In this document: positions 9,299 to 17,499 of the stretch, piece after piece
Layout of the letters: every line of letters begins with the position of its first letter
How positions within the stretch are numbered: position 1 is the first letter of the stretch
Assembly (NCBI RefSeq): GCF_017313275.1
Contig: NZ_JAFLNM010000001.1
Span: 1,612,001-1,676,000 of the forward strand
DNA from: Flagellimonas profundi
GTDB lineage: Bacteria; Bacteroidota; Bacteroidia; Flavobacteriales; Flavobacteriaceae
Length of the DNA stretch: 64,000 nucleotides
Direction: 5' to 3'
Translations under genes and position numbers: made by a program
Notes under the pieces: generated by a model
The model's input: only the letters and a program-made list of their open reading frames with translations
Told to the model about the DNA's origin: nothing
The model's database searches: none

Positions 9299-11274
9299 CA
9301 ATACCGAAGTTTAAGTCCTCCGCTGGAATAGAGAAAATCAGCCACCTGGTACCACGAAATGGCCTCATCGAGAAAAGCCCGGTCCGTGGGGATACTTTTC
9401 AGACTGTTGTCGGAAGGATCCCAATCATAGAAATTGGCATTCTTTTGATCTCCAAGCACCATGACCTGGTTCCCTTTCAACAACCCCAACTTTCTGTAGT
9501 TACCGATGAAGGCCCTTTCTTCTTCTGGTGTCATCTGTAATACATCCTTTCCAAAAAGGTTGGAGGTATAGTCCCAACCCAATAAGCCGAACAGGGTCGG
9601 AAACATATCGATCTGTGAACAGAGGTTATTGATCTTTCCTGTATTTTTTTGGGGCAGGTTATAGATCAGAGCAGGTATCTGGTAATTCTGCACATCCAAT
9701 TCCCACCGGCCGGCACTACTGGCACAATGATCGGCCATGATCAAAAAGACCGTATTGGCAAACCATGGTTTCCCCTTGGCCTTGCGAAGGAACTCCCCGA
9801 TGGCATAATCCGTATATTTTACCGCCCCGTTCCGTCCCGTTCCTGAGGGAATGTCTATTTTGCCCTCGGGATAGGTATAGGGTTTGTGATTGGAAGTGGT
9901 CATCACAAAATCAAAAAAAGGCTGCCCTGCACCGTAGGCCCGGTCCGCTTCTTTCAAAACTTTATTGTAGATGTCCTCATCACAAACACCCCATGCATTT
10001 TCAAAGGTGACCTCGTCATCATCGATATTCGTCCTTTTGGTCAGGATGCTCTTATCCATTAGAAATCCACGGCCACGGTCCACAATGTTGAAACCATTGC
10101 CCCCAAAAAAGGAGTTCATATTATCAAAATAACCGTCCCCTCCATAAAAAAAGTTCCGTTCATACCCTTTTTGTTCGAACACCTCCCCGATGGTGAACAG
10201 CCCTGCATTGTCCACCCGTTTGACAATACTTCTCCCCGGTGTGGGGGGAATGCTCAAGGTGATGGCCTCCATGCCCCTTACGGTGCGTGTACCCGTGGCA
10301 TACAGTTGGGTAAAGAAGAGGCTTTCCCCTGCCAAGGAATCCAGATTTGGGGTCAGATCCAGTTCGTTCCCGAACGATTTCAGGAACTTTCCACTAAGGC
10401 TTTCCACACAGATAAAGACCACATTGGGCCTGACGTCCAACACAATACTGTCCGTGGGTGTTACGGTCCGAAGGATTTCATCCGCATCAGGGTGAACAAA
10501 AGTTGTCCCATCCATGGCCAGTTCACTTTTCACACGGGCAAAGGCCTCTTTATTCTCAACGGTCATATAGAAATCCGGGAACGAAAGTTCATTGTTCCGA
10601 AAGGCAGCAAAAAAGGAATAGATGCCCGCTTTGGAAATTTCGTTGTTATAGCGATTGCTTGACCATTCCGCCTGTTCATTGGTCAATAAAAATACCGAGA
10701 GCACCATGACCAACAGCCATGGTACAGCGGATAAGGACCGTTGTGCGAAATGGGTGCCGGTGGAAAAGGTCCTTTGAAAGACCCCAAACCTGAACAACAA
10801 CCAAAAGGTCACCGCCACCAGTCCCAGAAGGGTCCCGATCAACAAGGGCAAGGGGTAGGATTCATTGATGTTCTGCACGACCTCATAGGTATAGATCAAA
10901 TAATCCACTGCTATAAAATTGTACCTTCTATGGAACTCATCCCAAAAGGTAAATTCCCCCAGAAACGAAAAATATAGGATAAAGATGCCCAAAAAGAACC
11001 CAAAGAAGGTCAGGACGCGATCCAAGAGGGAACCGGACCATTTGGAGGGCACCAACACAAGATAGACCAAATAGGGGATCACAAAAAAGGATAGTGTCGC
11101 CAAGTCGAACACAAAACCGACCACAAACGTCCAAACAAGGGACAAGGGACCGGTATCGGTCTCCTGAAAATCCCAAACCAACAATATGCCCCGAACCACA
11201 AGGGAAATGGACAAAAAAATAAGAACGAAAGCCCTCAACAATGCATACCGGGCCGGAAAGATTTTGGTCAACAT
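9298..11274 (-). CDS. LTA synthase family sulfatase-fold protein (phosphoglycerol transferase-like)
   Basis: A 658-residue protein with five hydrophobic segments in the first ~200 residues and then an extracytoplasmic sulfatase-fold domain. Metal and catalytic landmarks include VVFICVESLSG (Glu291), the TGTRTVRG segment at 328-333 carrying the presumed catalytic Thr331, and LIMADHCASS further on for the second metal ligand set. Proteins of this family transfer phosphoglycerol or phosphoethanolamine onto envelope acceptors; the donor and acceptor here are unknown. The gene overlaps the lipid kinase by 4 bp. A 22-bp operator and -7 box lie 17-51 bp upstream, placing it in the candidate response-regulator regulon. 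Confidence 0.9.
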   Translation of the reverse strand: MLTKIFPARYALLRAFVLIFLSISLVVRGILLVWDFQETDTGPLSLVWTFVVGFVFDLATLSFFVIPYLVYLVLVPSKWSGSLLDRVLTFFGFFLGIFILYFSFLGEFTFWDEFHRRYNFIAVDYLIYTYEVVQNINESYPLPLLIGTLLGLVAVTFWLLFRFGVFQRTFSTGTHFAQRSLSAVPWLLVMVLSVFLLTNEQAEWSSNRYNNEISKAGIYSFFAAFRNNELSFPDFYMTVENKEAFARVKSELAMDGTTFVHPDADEILRTVTPTDSIVLDVRPNVVFICVESLSGKFLKSFGNELDLTPNLDSLAGESLFFTQLYATGTRTVRGMEAITLSIPPTPGRSIVKRVDNAGLFTIGEVFEQKGYERNFFYGGDGYFDNMNSFFGGNGFNIVDRGRGFLMDKSILTKRTNIDDDEVTFENAWGVCDEDIYNKVLKEADRAYGAGQPFFDFVMTTSNHKPYTYPEGKIDIPSGTGRNGAVKYTDYAIGEFLRKAKGKPWFANTVFLIMADHCASSAGRWELDVQNYQIPALIYNLPQKNTGKINNLCSQIDMFPTLFGLLGWDYTSNLFGKDVLQMTPEEERAFIGNYRKLGLLKGNQVMVLGDQKNANFYDWDPSDNSLKSIPTDRAFLDEAISWYQVADFLYSSGGLKLRY

Positions 11275-11290
11275 GGTACTTTTTGAAAAT

Positions 11291-11325
11291 CGAAGGTAGG
11301 ATCCAATTCTTAAGGAAACTTAAAG
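11291..11325 (-). promoter_or_regulatory. Response-regulator operator B with -7 box
   Basis: CTTTAAGTTTC then CTTAAGAATTG (11325-11304), a 5-bp gap (GATCC), and TACCTTCG (11298-11291), 16 bp before the LTA-synthase-like start. Same layout as sites A, C, D and E. Confidence 0.7.
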
Positions 11326-11347
11326 TTATCCCCTTGTAAAATCGAGA

Positions 11348-11866
11348 TCAGTCCCCGACCAAAATCCTAGAAGTAAAGCGATAGTCATCGGAGGGAATGA
11401 TCTGGCTGTGGCCATCCTCAAAAAAATCGACCCCAAAAAGGCTTCCGTGATCCACAAGTTCAAAGATGTACTCTGCCGAATTTCCCCGGTTCCGCTCATA
11501 GACCTCGTATACGTCACCTTCAGGATAGGCCTTTTTGACCCTATCCATCAGCTGCTTGGGAACTTCCTCCCCATGCAGCTCCAGCTCAAAATATTCCAAC
11601 AGGCCATCCAAGGTATAGCTCGCGGTCATATAGTCGAATTTTTCCATATAGAAATTTACCTGCCAATGGCCATCAGGAGTATAACGCCATTCGATATCCC
11701 TTGCGTTCAAGAACTTGGAGGTAAAGGCCCTATCGATGGTATCAGGTACTTTTCTGGTACAGGCCACTGCCAGCAGCAGCAAACATCCCAGAAGCCTTCC
11801 CGAACTCAAATTCACTTGGTCAAGCCAACGCTTACCTCTTGCCCCTGTAATCCATAAAATCCTCAT
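11348..11866 (-). CDS. PepSY-like putative lipoprotein
   Basis: 172 residues with an N-terminal hydrophobic segment ending in a lipobox-like LAVAC (about residues 31-35), so probably an envelope lipoprotein. The remainder shows two copies of a pattern with A(F/Y)...K(K/F)..., WRYTPDGHWQVNFYM and YIFELVDHGS, typical of PepSY-like (DUF2874) domains from Bacteroidota. These are thought to bind or inhibit envelope proteins, but no activity is established. It follows a second PepSY gene on the same strand, separated by 155 bp that include a terminator hairpin (11961-11987). Confidence 0.72.
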   Translation of the reverse strand: MRILWITGARGKRWLDQVNLSSGRLLGCLLLLAVACTRKVPDTIDRAFTSKFLNARDIEWRYTPDGHWQVNFYMEKFDYMTASYTLDGLLEYFELELHGEEVPKQLMDRVKKAYPEGDVYEVYERNRGNSAEYIFELVDHGSLFGVDFFEDGHSQIIPSDDYRFTSRILVGD

Positions 11867-11960
11867 TCCTTACTTTTTATAAAATTTAATCTTCCACTCC
11901 ATGGTCTTCAACGTATTTTAGGAAAACCGACAGTACCCATGGGATTCCACTAGTTGAAAA

Positions 11961-11987
11961 AGGTCGGGAAGCATGAACTCCCGACCT
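11961..11987 (-). terminator. Intrinsic terminator after the PepSY gene at 12022
   Basis: AGGTCGGGA (11961-11969) and TCCCGACCT (11979-11987) form a 9-bp stem, followed on the minus strand by five Ts. It lies 34 bp after the stop, between the two PepSY-like genes. Confidence 0.8.
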
Positions 11988-12021
11988 CCATCAAAAACCA
12001 ACTCAAACTCAAACCTAAACT

Positions 12022-12495
12022 TTAGTCTTTATCCTTTTCCCCTTCTTCATCGACGACCTGTTTATGGATCAATTTTCCATGGACATCGATACTTACTTCC
12101 AGTTCTTGTTCGCCTTTTTCCACTTCAATTTCATAGGTCAGGCCATCAACGGTCTCGGAAATTTCCGCCTCTTCGATTTCATACCCGGATAATTCCGTGT
12201 CCAAAGTGGCCCTGACGGCGTCTGGAATATCCTTTTGTTCAATTTCATGTTCCGTTTCCTTCCAAGTCCCATCTTCCAGGAAATTCGCGGAATATTCCAT
12301 CCCGTTCATTTTGAATTCAGCTTCCCATTCAGCATCCGATTCCTTGTCCCATTTCACTTTCTTCACTTGGGGAAACTTTTTAACAAAGGCTGCCTTTACC
12401 CGAAGGGGCACGGAACGGTTACTTGCAAAGGCAAAGAGTGCAAGTCCCAAAAGGGCAGCGAGGGGTAATCCGATAATAATTTTTTTGTTCTTCAT
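12022..12495 (-). CDS. PepSY-like periplasmic protein
   Basis: 157 residues starting at the ATG that gives MKNKKIIIGLPLAALLGLALFAFAS as a signal peptide. The mature part has AFVKKFPQVKKVKWDKESDAEWEAEF, a classic PepSY-like (DUF2874) repeat, then a second one with GLTYEIEVEKGEQELEVSIDVHGKL. The sequence is strongly acidic near the end (DEEGEKDKD). A triple 11-bp operator lies at 12532-12564, with a -7 box at 12519-12526 only 23 bp before the start, the richest site of the candidate regulon. In other bacteria, small periplasmic proteins are often strongly induced targets of envelope two-component systems. Confidence 0.82.
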   Translation of the reverse strand: MKNKKIIIGLPLAALLGLALFAFASNRSVPLRVKAAFVKKFPQVKKVKWDKESDAEWEAEFKMNGMEYSANFLEDGTWKETEHEIEQKDIPDAVRATLDTELSGYEIEEAEISETVDGLTYEIEVEKGEQELEVSIDVHGKLIHKQVVDEEGEKDKD

Positions 12496-12518
12496 GGTTC
12501 CAATTTTTATATCTGACC

Positions 12519-12564
12519 TAAAACTACACTCCAATTCTAAAGATGGTTTAAAGCAAATCTAAAG
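12519..12564 (-). promoter_or_regulatory. Response-regulator operator D, three tandem repeats, with -7 box
   Basis: Three in-phase 11-mers on the minus strand: CTTTAGATTTG, CTTTAAACCAT, CTTTAGAATTG (12564-12532), then a 5-bp gap and TAGTTTTA (12526-12519), 23 bp before the PepSY start. The extra repeat suggests cooperative binding and strong response. Confidence 0.75.
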
Positions 12565-12592
12565 ATGGCCCCATCGCCGTTCATTTACCTCC

Positions 12593-15010
12593 CTATAGCT
12601 TGTACCGAAGCCCCAACCTAAAAATCTGGGTCTCGAAATAGTTTTGGTACAGGGCCGTAAATCCTTGGTCCGTTACTTCTTGGCGGATACCGAACCGATT
12701 GAAGATATCGGTGGCGGAGAAGGTCAGTTCCGCCTTTTTGTCCCAAAAACCCTTTTTGAGGCCTAGGTCCACTGAAGATCTTGAGAGTTCCTTGCCTTGG
12801 GGGATGTTCTTGTCCGAATAATAGATACCTGTCAATTGGATGGCCAGATCATGTTCCAATTGAAGCTCCGCATTCAACTTGGCATTCCAGGCATCTGCTG
12901 TGGATTCCTCCACCGTAAAAGTCCTTTCATAGGGGAATAGCAAAGTCCCCTGATAGGCATCAATGGCATTGGAGTACCAATTAAAAGTACCCGATACCTT
13001 TACCTTGTTGGAAATATCCTGGGCCAACAACAGTTCGACCCCTGTGTTGGTGGCCCTTCCCGTGTTCTGGTAAATGCGGTTGACAATGTCATAGTCCGGA
13101 TTGGAAGCATCAATGCTGTAGACCCTCATATACTGGTCCTTGATCATCCTGTGGTACACTGCCGTAAAAATGGATCCTGTGGACCAGCTATATTTATGGG
13201 CCAACTCCACGGCATTGGTGAACTGTGGCCGCAAATAGGGATTGCCCACTTTGAGCAGTTCGGGATCGTCGTACTTTGGAAAAATCCGAAGTTCCGGTTC
13301 CCCCGGACGGTCGACCCTGCGGTTGTAGAACACCGACAATTTGTTGTGCCCCCCCAATTTATAGGTAAACCGTGCACTGGGGAACAGTTCGAAATAATCG
13401 TATTTGTCATTATTGGGGTAATAACTATTGACTGGGTCCAGGTCGTAGAAAACATCGGTCTGTTCGGCACGGAGCCCCGTCTCGATATCGAACGTTTCCT
13501 TTTCAAGGACATAGTTGGCGTACCCGGCATAAAGGTTCTCCCCCCAATCCGAAAAGCTGCCCAGACCGGGATAGATGATGGACTGGTTCCCCGGTGTGAT
13601 GGTATAGTCCACGGGCAATCGCCTTATCCGCAGCTTGGCCCCCAGTTCCATCCGGCCCGACCGTAAGGGCCTCACATAGTCCGTGGATATACTGGTGGTG
13701 TTCTCAATGGCCCTGATATTGGTTTTGTCCGTACCGATGCGCACCGCAGAACTATCGTTCAGGGAATAGGTCTCATCCTCCAGCCCCTGGGTGTATTGGG
13801 CACTGGCACTGAGGGTATGTCCCGGTTGTGCAAAGGAATGCCTATAGTTCACCGTGGCGTTGATGAAGCGGGTGATCTCCTCTTCCTGCCAACCATAAAA
13901 TCGGTTCCGTTGGTTGGCATCCATGTCCACAAAGGCCACCTGGGCGGTATCAATGTGTTTTTCGCGATCATATAGACCGGAAAAGGTTAAACTGTTGCGG
14001 TCATCCCAATCATAATCGACCCCTCCGTTGACAATGGATCGAAATTGTCTCCGGTTTTCGGGCACCTGGGAAAGGATATTGCGGCCGTCATCATAATTCC
14101 TCGTGGTGAACTCATTGTTCGGCAGGGCTTCCTGAAGGATAAACTCCGATTGCAGGAAATAATTCAGTTTTCCTTTTTTATAGTTGAGATTTAGGCTCGG
14201 GATCAATTTGGGATTGACCGAGTAGCTGCCCAGATCCGTTGGGGTATCGGCCCGTCGTTTGCCCAGGGCACCGAGACCAAACGATAGCCCCACGTCCCCG
14301 TTGAGCCCGGCCTGTCGTTCCTTTTTATAGATGATGTTCACGATACCCGCAAACCCATTGGCATCATATTTTGCCGAAGGGTTGTTGATGATCTCGATCT
14401 TTTCAATATTGGACGCGGGGATATTTGCCAGCCCTTTTTGGTTCCCAAACCCCGTAAGGCTGCTCTGTTTCCCTTCGATAAGGACCACCACCTTGTCACT
14501 GCCCCTGAGGACGACCTTCCCCTCTTGGTCAAAGGTGACCCCTGGCAGGGTTTTCATGGCATCCATGACCGACCCTCCTGATTGGGCTATATTGTCCTCA
14601 AGGCTAAAGGTCTTTGTGTTGAGATCGGCATTGGTGGTGGCCTGTTGGCCCACTACCTCCACTTCTCCCAAACTTTGGGCACTGGGCAGCAATTCCACTT
14701 TACCGAGGTCGAACACGTTGTTCAATCCCCCTGCTACCACGGTCCGCTCCGAGGTGGCAAATCCGATAAAGGAAAAATAGAGTGCATATTCCCCCAATGC
14801 CACGCCATCGATTGTAAACCTCCCCTGTTCATCACTGATCGCCCCGGTCACCAGGGCATTGGTATCCAACTCGTGCACGGCCACATTGGCAAAGGCCAAG
14901 GGTTCCTTGGATTCTGCATCCAAGATCTGACCGGAAATGGTAATGGTCTCTTGGGAAAACAAGGGGCAAGAAAAGATAAAGGAAAATAACAGGGCATATA
15001 GGCTTCGCAT
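12593..15010 (-). CDS. TonB-dependent receptor / outer membrane beta-barrel family protein
   Basis: 805 residues with a signal peptide (LYALLFSFIFSCPLFSQ). A carboxypeptidase-regulatory-like domain follows (about 22-110, with SGQILDAESKEPLAFANV and FTIDGVALGEY), then a plug domain (MDAMKTLPGVTFDQEGKVVLRG) and a long beta-barrel ending in Arg-Leu-Gly-Leu-Arg-Tyr-Lys-Leu. This is the layout of the flavobacterial outer membrane beta-barrel group related to TonB receptors. Its ligand is unknown. It lies next to the two-component genes and carries the best regulon promoter: operator 15047-15068 plus a perfect TAnnTTTG box at 15034-15041. Confidence 0.9.
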   Translation of the reverse strand: MRSLYALLFSFIFSCPLFSQETITISGQILDAESKEPLAFANVAVHELDTNALVTGAISDEQGRFTIDGVALGEYALYFSFIGFATSERTVVAGGLNNVFDLGKVELLPSAQSLGEVEVVGQQATTNADLNTKTFSLEDNIAQSGGSVMDAMKTLPGVTFDQEGKVVLRGSDKVVVLIEGKQSSLTGFGNQKGLANIPASNIEKIEIINNPSAKYDANGFAGIVNIIYKKERQAGLNGDVGLSFGLGALGKRRADTPTDLGSYSVNPKLIPSLNLNYKKGKLNYFLQSEFILQEALPNNEFTTRNYDDGRNILSQVPENRRQFRSIVNGGVDYDWDDRNSLTFSGLYDREKHIDTAQVAFVDMDANQRNRFYGWQEEEITRFINATVNYRHSFAQPGHTLSASAQYTQGLEDETYSLNDSSAVRIGTDKTNIRAIENTTSISTDYVRPLRSGRMELGAKLRIRRLPVDYTITPGNQSIIYPGLGSFSDWGENLYAGYANYVLEKETFDIETGLRAEQTDVFYDLDPVNSYYPNNDKYDYFELFPSARFTYKLGGHNKLSVFYNRRVDRPGEPELRIFPKYDDPELLKVGNPYLRPQFTNAVELAHKYSWSTGSIFTAVYHRMIKDQYMRVYSIDASNPDYDIVNRIYQNTGRATNTGVELLLAQDISNKVKVSGTFNWYSNAIDAYQGTLLFPYERTFTVEESTADAWNAKLNAELQLEHDLAIQLTGIYYSDKNIPQGKELSRSSVDLGLKKGFWDKKAELTFSATDIFNRFGIRQEVTDQGFTALYQNYFETQIFRLGLRYKL

Positions 15011-15033
15011 GGAAAACGTTTTAAGTTAAATGC

Positions 15034-15068
15034 CAAATCTAGGATCGAAACCTTAAGGGAATTTAAAG
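15034..15068 (-). promoter_or_regulatory. Response-regulator operator C with -7 box
   Basis: CTTTAAATTCC then CTTAAGGTTTC (15068-15047), a 5-bp gap (GATCC), and TAGATTTG (15041-15034), a perfect TAnnTTTG box, 23 bp before the TonB-receptor-like start. Confidence 0.75.
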
Positions 15069-15086
15069 TTTTACATTTTCCCTGAT

Positions 15087-16352
15087 TTATTTCTTCCCAA
15101 AATGGATGGTGAACACATGCCTGTCCCCTGAAAATCGATAATCGATCCCAAAACCATAAAGGTCACAGATCCGTTTTACAATGGCCAGGCCGAGCCCAGT
15201 TGCCTTGACCCCATCGGACTCCCTATAAAATCGGTTATAAAGACTGTCGGGGTGTTTCAGGGGTGTTGTACCCGCATTTGAAATGGAAATATCATCCACC
15301 GTCGAGCCCACGACAATATCTTGTTGGGCAACATTGTATTTGATGGCATTGGAGACCAAATTGTTACAGAGCACCGATGCCAGATAGGGATCCATATCCG
15401 CCTTAATGGGATGTTCGAAATCGACCTTGATAACATTGTTGGAAATCTCACAAAAGTCCTGGACCGTTTCCGCCATGAGCCTCGTGATATCCAATTGCTC
15501 GATATTGGCGAACTGGTTGTTCTCGATCTTGGTCAACAAGGTCAAGCGCTTGGTCATTTGGGAGAGTCGCTGTATATCCCTTTGGATGGAAGTGAGTTGT
15601 TCGAACTGCTGGTCGTCCAATGGTTCCTCCATATTGATCACGTTCTCGATCTTTGCCTGTATGATGGCCAAGGGGGTCTGCATCTCATGGGATACATCCT
15701 CCGTATATTGTTTCAGGTTCCGATAATCCGAACGGACCTTATTGGTCAAGATCTTGATCTCTGAATTCAATTCGGAGAACTCCAGGATTTCACTGTCCAT
15801 CAGGGCGATGGGAGCATCGGAGCTGAGCGAAAACCGTTTCATTTGCTCCAGGTTGTGGAAAAAAGGGGTCCACAGTTTTTGGTTCCTCGAACGATTCACA
15901 TAAAACAGGAACAGGAACACTAAAAGGATGATCACCAAATAGGAAATGACCACGGCGATCAGGATATTCTCCGATTCCACCACAAGTGCGCGGACCGTGA
16001 TCCTATAATTTTCACCATTGATGGCGGAGAAGGTGGACAGTTCCCTGAACTCTTCCATTTCATCCTGCGAGGGATCATAGATGATGGTATCCTTTAGCAC
16101 CTCATTGCCCAACCGGGATACCTTTTGGATCTCGACCACCGGGGACAATTGAAAAGGCTCCGGATTTTCGATCAGGGAACTTTCGATCCGTGCCTCTGTC
16201 GAACGGAGCTCTTCCTCCACTTCAGACCGGAGCAGGTTCCTCAGATAGAAATAAAGGGCCACCGTACTGACCAACATCAACAGGGCACTGATCCCCAAAA
16301 AAGTTTTGGAGGTCTTTCTGATCAATCGTATTTTTTTCAAGGTATCCCCCAT
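15087..16352 (-). CDS. Sensor histidine kinase
   Basis: 421 residues: a transmembrane helix (about 17-38), a roughly 90-residue extracytoplasmic sensor region, a second helix (about 129-151), a dimerisation/phosphoacceptor domain with SHEMQTPLA (His222), and a HATPase_c domain with NLVSNAIKYN, SNAGTTPL and GLGLAIVKRI. It would autophosphorylate and pass phosphate to the regulator encoded 3 bp upstream. The sensed signal is not evident; the regulon suggests envelope or membrane-lipid stress. Confidence 0.95.
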   Translation of the reverse strand: MGDTLKKIRLIRKTSKTFLGISALLMLVSTVALYFYLRNLLRSEVEEELRSTEARIESSLIENPEPFQLSPVVEIQKVSRLGNEVLKDTIIYDPSQDEMEEFRELSTFSAINGENYRITVRALVVESENILIAVVISYLVIILLVFLFLFYVNRSRNQKLWTPFFHNLEQMKRFSLSSDAPIALMDSEILEFSELNSEIKILTNKVRSDYRNLKQYTEDVSHEMQTPLAIIQAKIENVINMEEPLDDQQFEQLTSIQRDIQRLSQMTKRLTLLTKIENNQFANIEQLDITRLMAETVQDFCEISNNVIKVDFEHPIKADMDPYLASVLCNNLVSNAIKYNVAQQDIVVGSTVDDISISNAGTTPLKHPDSLYNRFYRESDGVKATGLGLAIVKRICDLYGFGIDYRFSGDRHVFTIHFGKK

Positions 16353-16355
16353 AGA

Positions 16356-17030
16356 TCACGCTTCCACGAACTTATACCCACTTCCGTAGGCCGTTTTGAT
16401 ATACTTTGCCCCTGCTTCGGTCAATTTTTTGCGCAGGTTGTTGATATGGACATAAATAAAATCAAAATTATCCGCAAGATCGCTATGGTCCCCCCATAAA
16501 TGTTCGGCGATGATCTCTTTGGAAAGCACCCGTCCCTTATTGGTGACAAAAAAAAGCAAGAGATCGAATTCCTTACGGGTCAAGGAAAGGGCGTGCTCAT
16601 TTACATAAGCGGTCCTAGAGCGCGTATCAATGGAAATCTCGTGGAACTCCAAACGGTCATTGCCCCCAAACTTGCCCCTTCTCAAAACCGCCTTTATCCT
16701 CGAATTGAGTTCGGCCAAATGAAAGGGTTTGGTCAAATAGTCATCGGCACCCAGATCCAATCCTTCCAGTTTATCGTCCAAGGAATTGTTGGCGGAGATG
16801 ATGATGGTCGGGGTCTCCGAACGGTTGCGCTTCAACAGTTTTAGGATATCCAATCCACTACCGGTGATCAGGTTGATGTCCAGGACCAACAGATCGTATT
16901 CATAGAGGTCGATCTTATAGAGGGCCTCGTGGTAGTCTGAAGCCATTTCACAGACATTGCCATCCCTTTCCAAATAAGTGGCAATGGATTTCTGGAGTTC
17001 GGTCTCGTCTTCTGCAATAAGGATCTTCAT
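16356..17030 (-). CDS. OmpR/PhoB-family response regulator
   Basis: 224 residues. The receiver domain has the acidic pair at Glu7/Asp8, phosphoacceptor Asp51 in LVLDINL, and Lys101 in YLTKPFH. The C-terminal winged helix (about 125-222) ends in INNLRKKLTEAG and AYGSGYKF. It is the first gene of the kinase operon. Its own promoter contains an 11+11-bp direct repeat (17061-17082) 5 bp ahead of a -7 box (17048-17055). This is the arrangement expected for an OmpR-type dimer acting at its own promoter. The same site precedes four other transcription units. Confidence 0.95.
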   Translation of the reverse strand: MKILIAEDETELQKSIATYLERDGNVCEMASDYHEALYKIDLYEYDLLVLDINLITGSGLDILKLLKRNRSETPTIIISANNSLDDKLEGLDLGADDYLTKPFHLAELNSRIKAVLRRGKFGGNDRLEFHEISIDTRSRTAYVNEHALSLTRKEFDLLLFFVTNKGRVLSKEIIAEHLWGDHSDLADNFDFIYVHINNLRKKLTEAGAKYIKTAYGSGYKFVEA

Positions 17031-17039
17031 ACCTTAAAA

Positions 17040-17270
17040 TTAAGGTATAAAAATAGATTCCAAATCTTTAGGAATTCTAAAGCCCTGATCAAGTGGGGCT
17101 AAAAATGTTTCAACTTTTGCCACCGACCTCGCATTCAATCCTTCATGGACCAACCATTCCATTAACTTTAAGAAAGGTTCAATATCTTCATTTTTTATGA
17201 GAAGTTGCCACTTATAGAATGGTTTACTTTTCAGGGCCAATATTATAGTTTTATGTTGTACTGAGATCAT
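17040..17270 (-). CDS. Small hypothetical protein
   Basis: A 76-residue open frame with an ATG start and normal-looking codon use, lying between the traN side of the element and the response regulator. It is mixed helical, with a conserved-looking WLVHEGLNARS stretch and a proline-rich C-terminus. No family was recognised. Its first third crosses the region just upstream of the regulator's operator, and its last codons overlap that promoter. It may be the last gene of the tra operon or a chance open frame. Confidence 0.4.
   Translation of the reverse strand: MISVQHKTIILALKSKPFYKWQLLIKNEDIEPFLKLMEWLVHEGLNARSVAKVETFLAPLDQGFRIPKDLESIFIP
17048..17082 (-). promoter_or_regulatory. Response-regulator operator E with -7 box (autoregulation)
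   Basis: CTTTAGAATTC then CTAAAGATTTG (17082-17061), a 5-bp gap (GAATC), and TATTTTTA (17055-17048), 17 bp before the regulator's own ATG. This places the regulator and kinase under their own control. Confidence 0.72.
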
Positions 17271-17310
17271 GTTTTAATGTTACAGCACACATTTACAAGG
17301 AATTAAAACC

Positions 17311-17484
17311 TTAAAAATGAGGTTGATCTTGAAGGTTGATCTTGACAACCAACTTCGCCCTACTCTCCCCGTCCATGGCCTTCATATCAATCGATGCCAA
17401 CGACTTTACCATATGCAGGGTATTGGTCTTATACTTCAAAAAATGGAACATTTTTAAATGAGACCAATAGGCCGTCGAATACAT
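17311..17484 (-). CDS. Possible 57-residue protein downstream of traN
   Basis: A short open frame starting 15 bp after the traN stop, same strand, ATG start at 17484 and TAA at 17311. The product is basic (Lys-rich) with many Met residues and ends in VVKINLQDQPHF. A 13-bp tandem duplication (AGGTTGATCTTGA twice, near 17318-17344) falls at its 3' end. It matches no family I know. Position in the tra operon and codon pattern support it; short length argues for caution. Confidence 0.4.
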   Translation of the reverse strand: MYSTAYWSHLKMFHFLKYKTNTLHMVKSLASIDMKAMDGESRAKLVVKINLQDQPHF

Positions 17485-17499
17485 ATAGATCCAAAAGTC

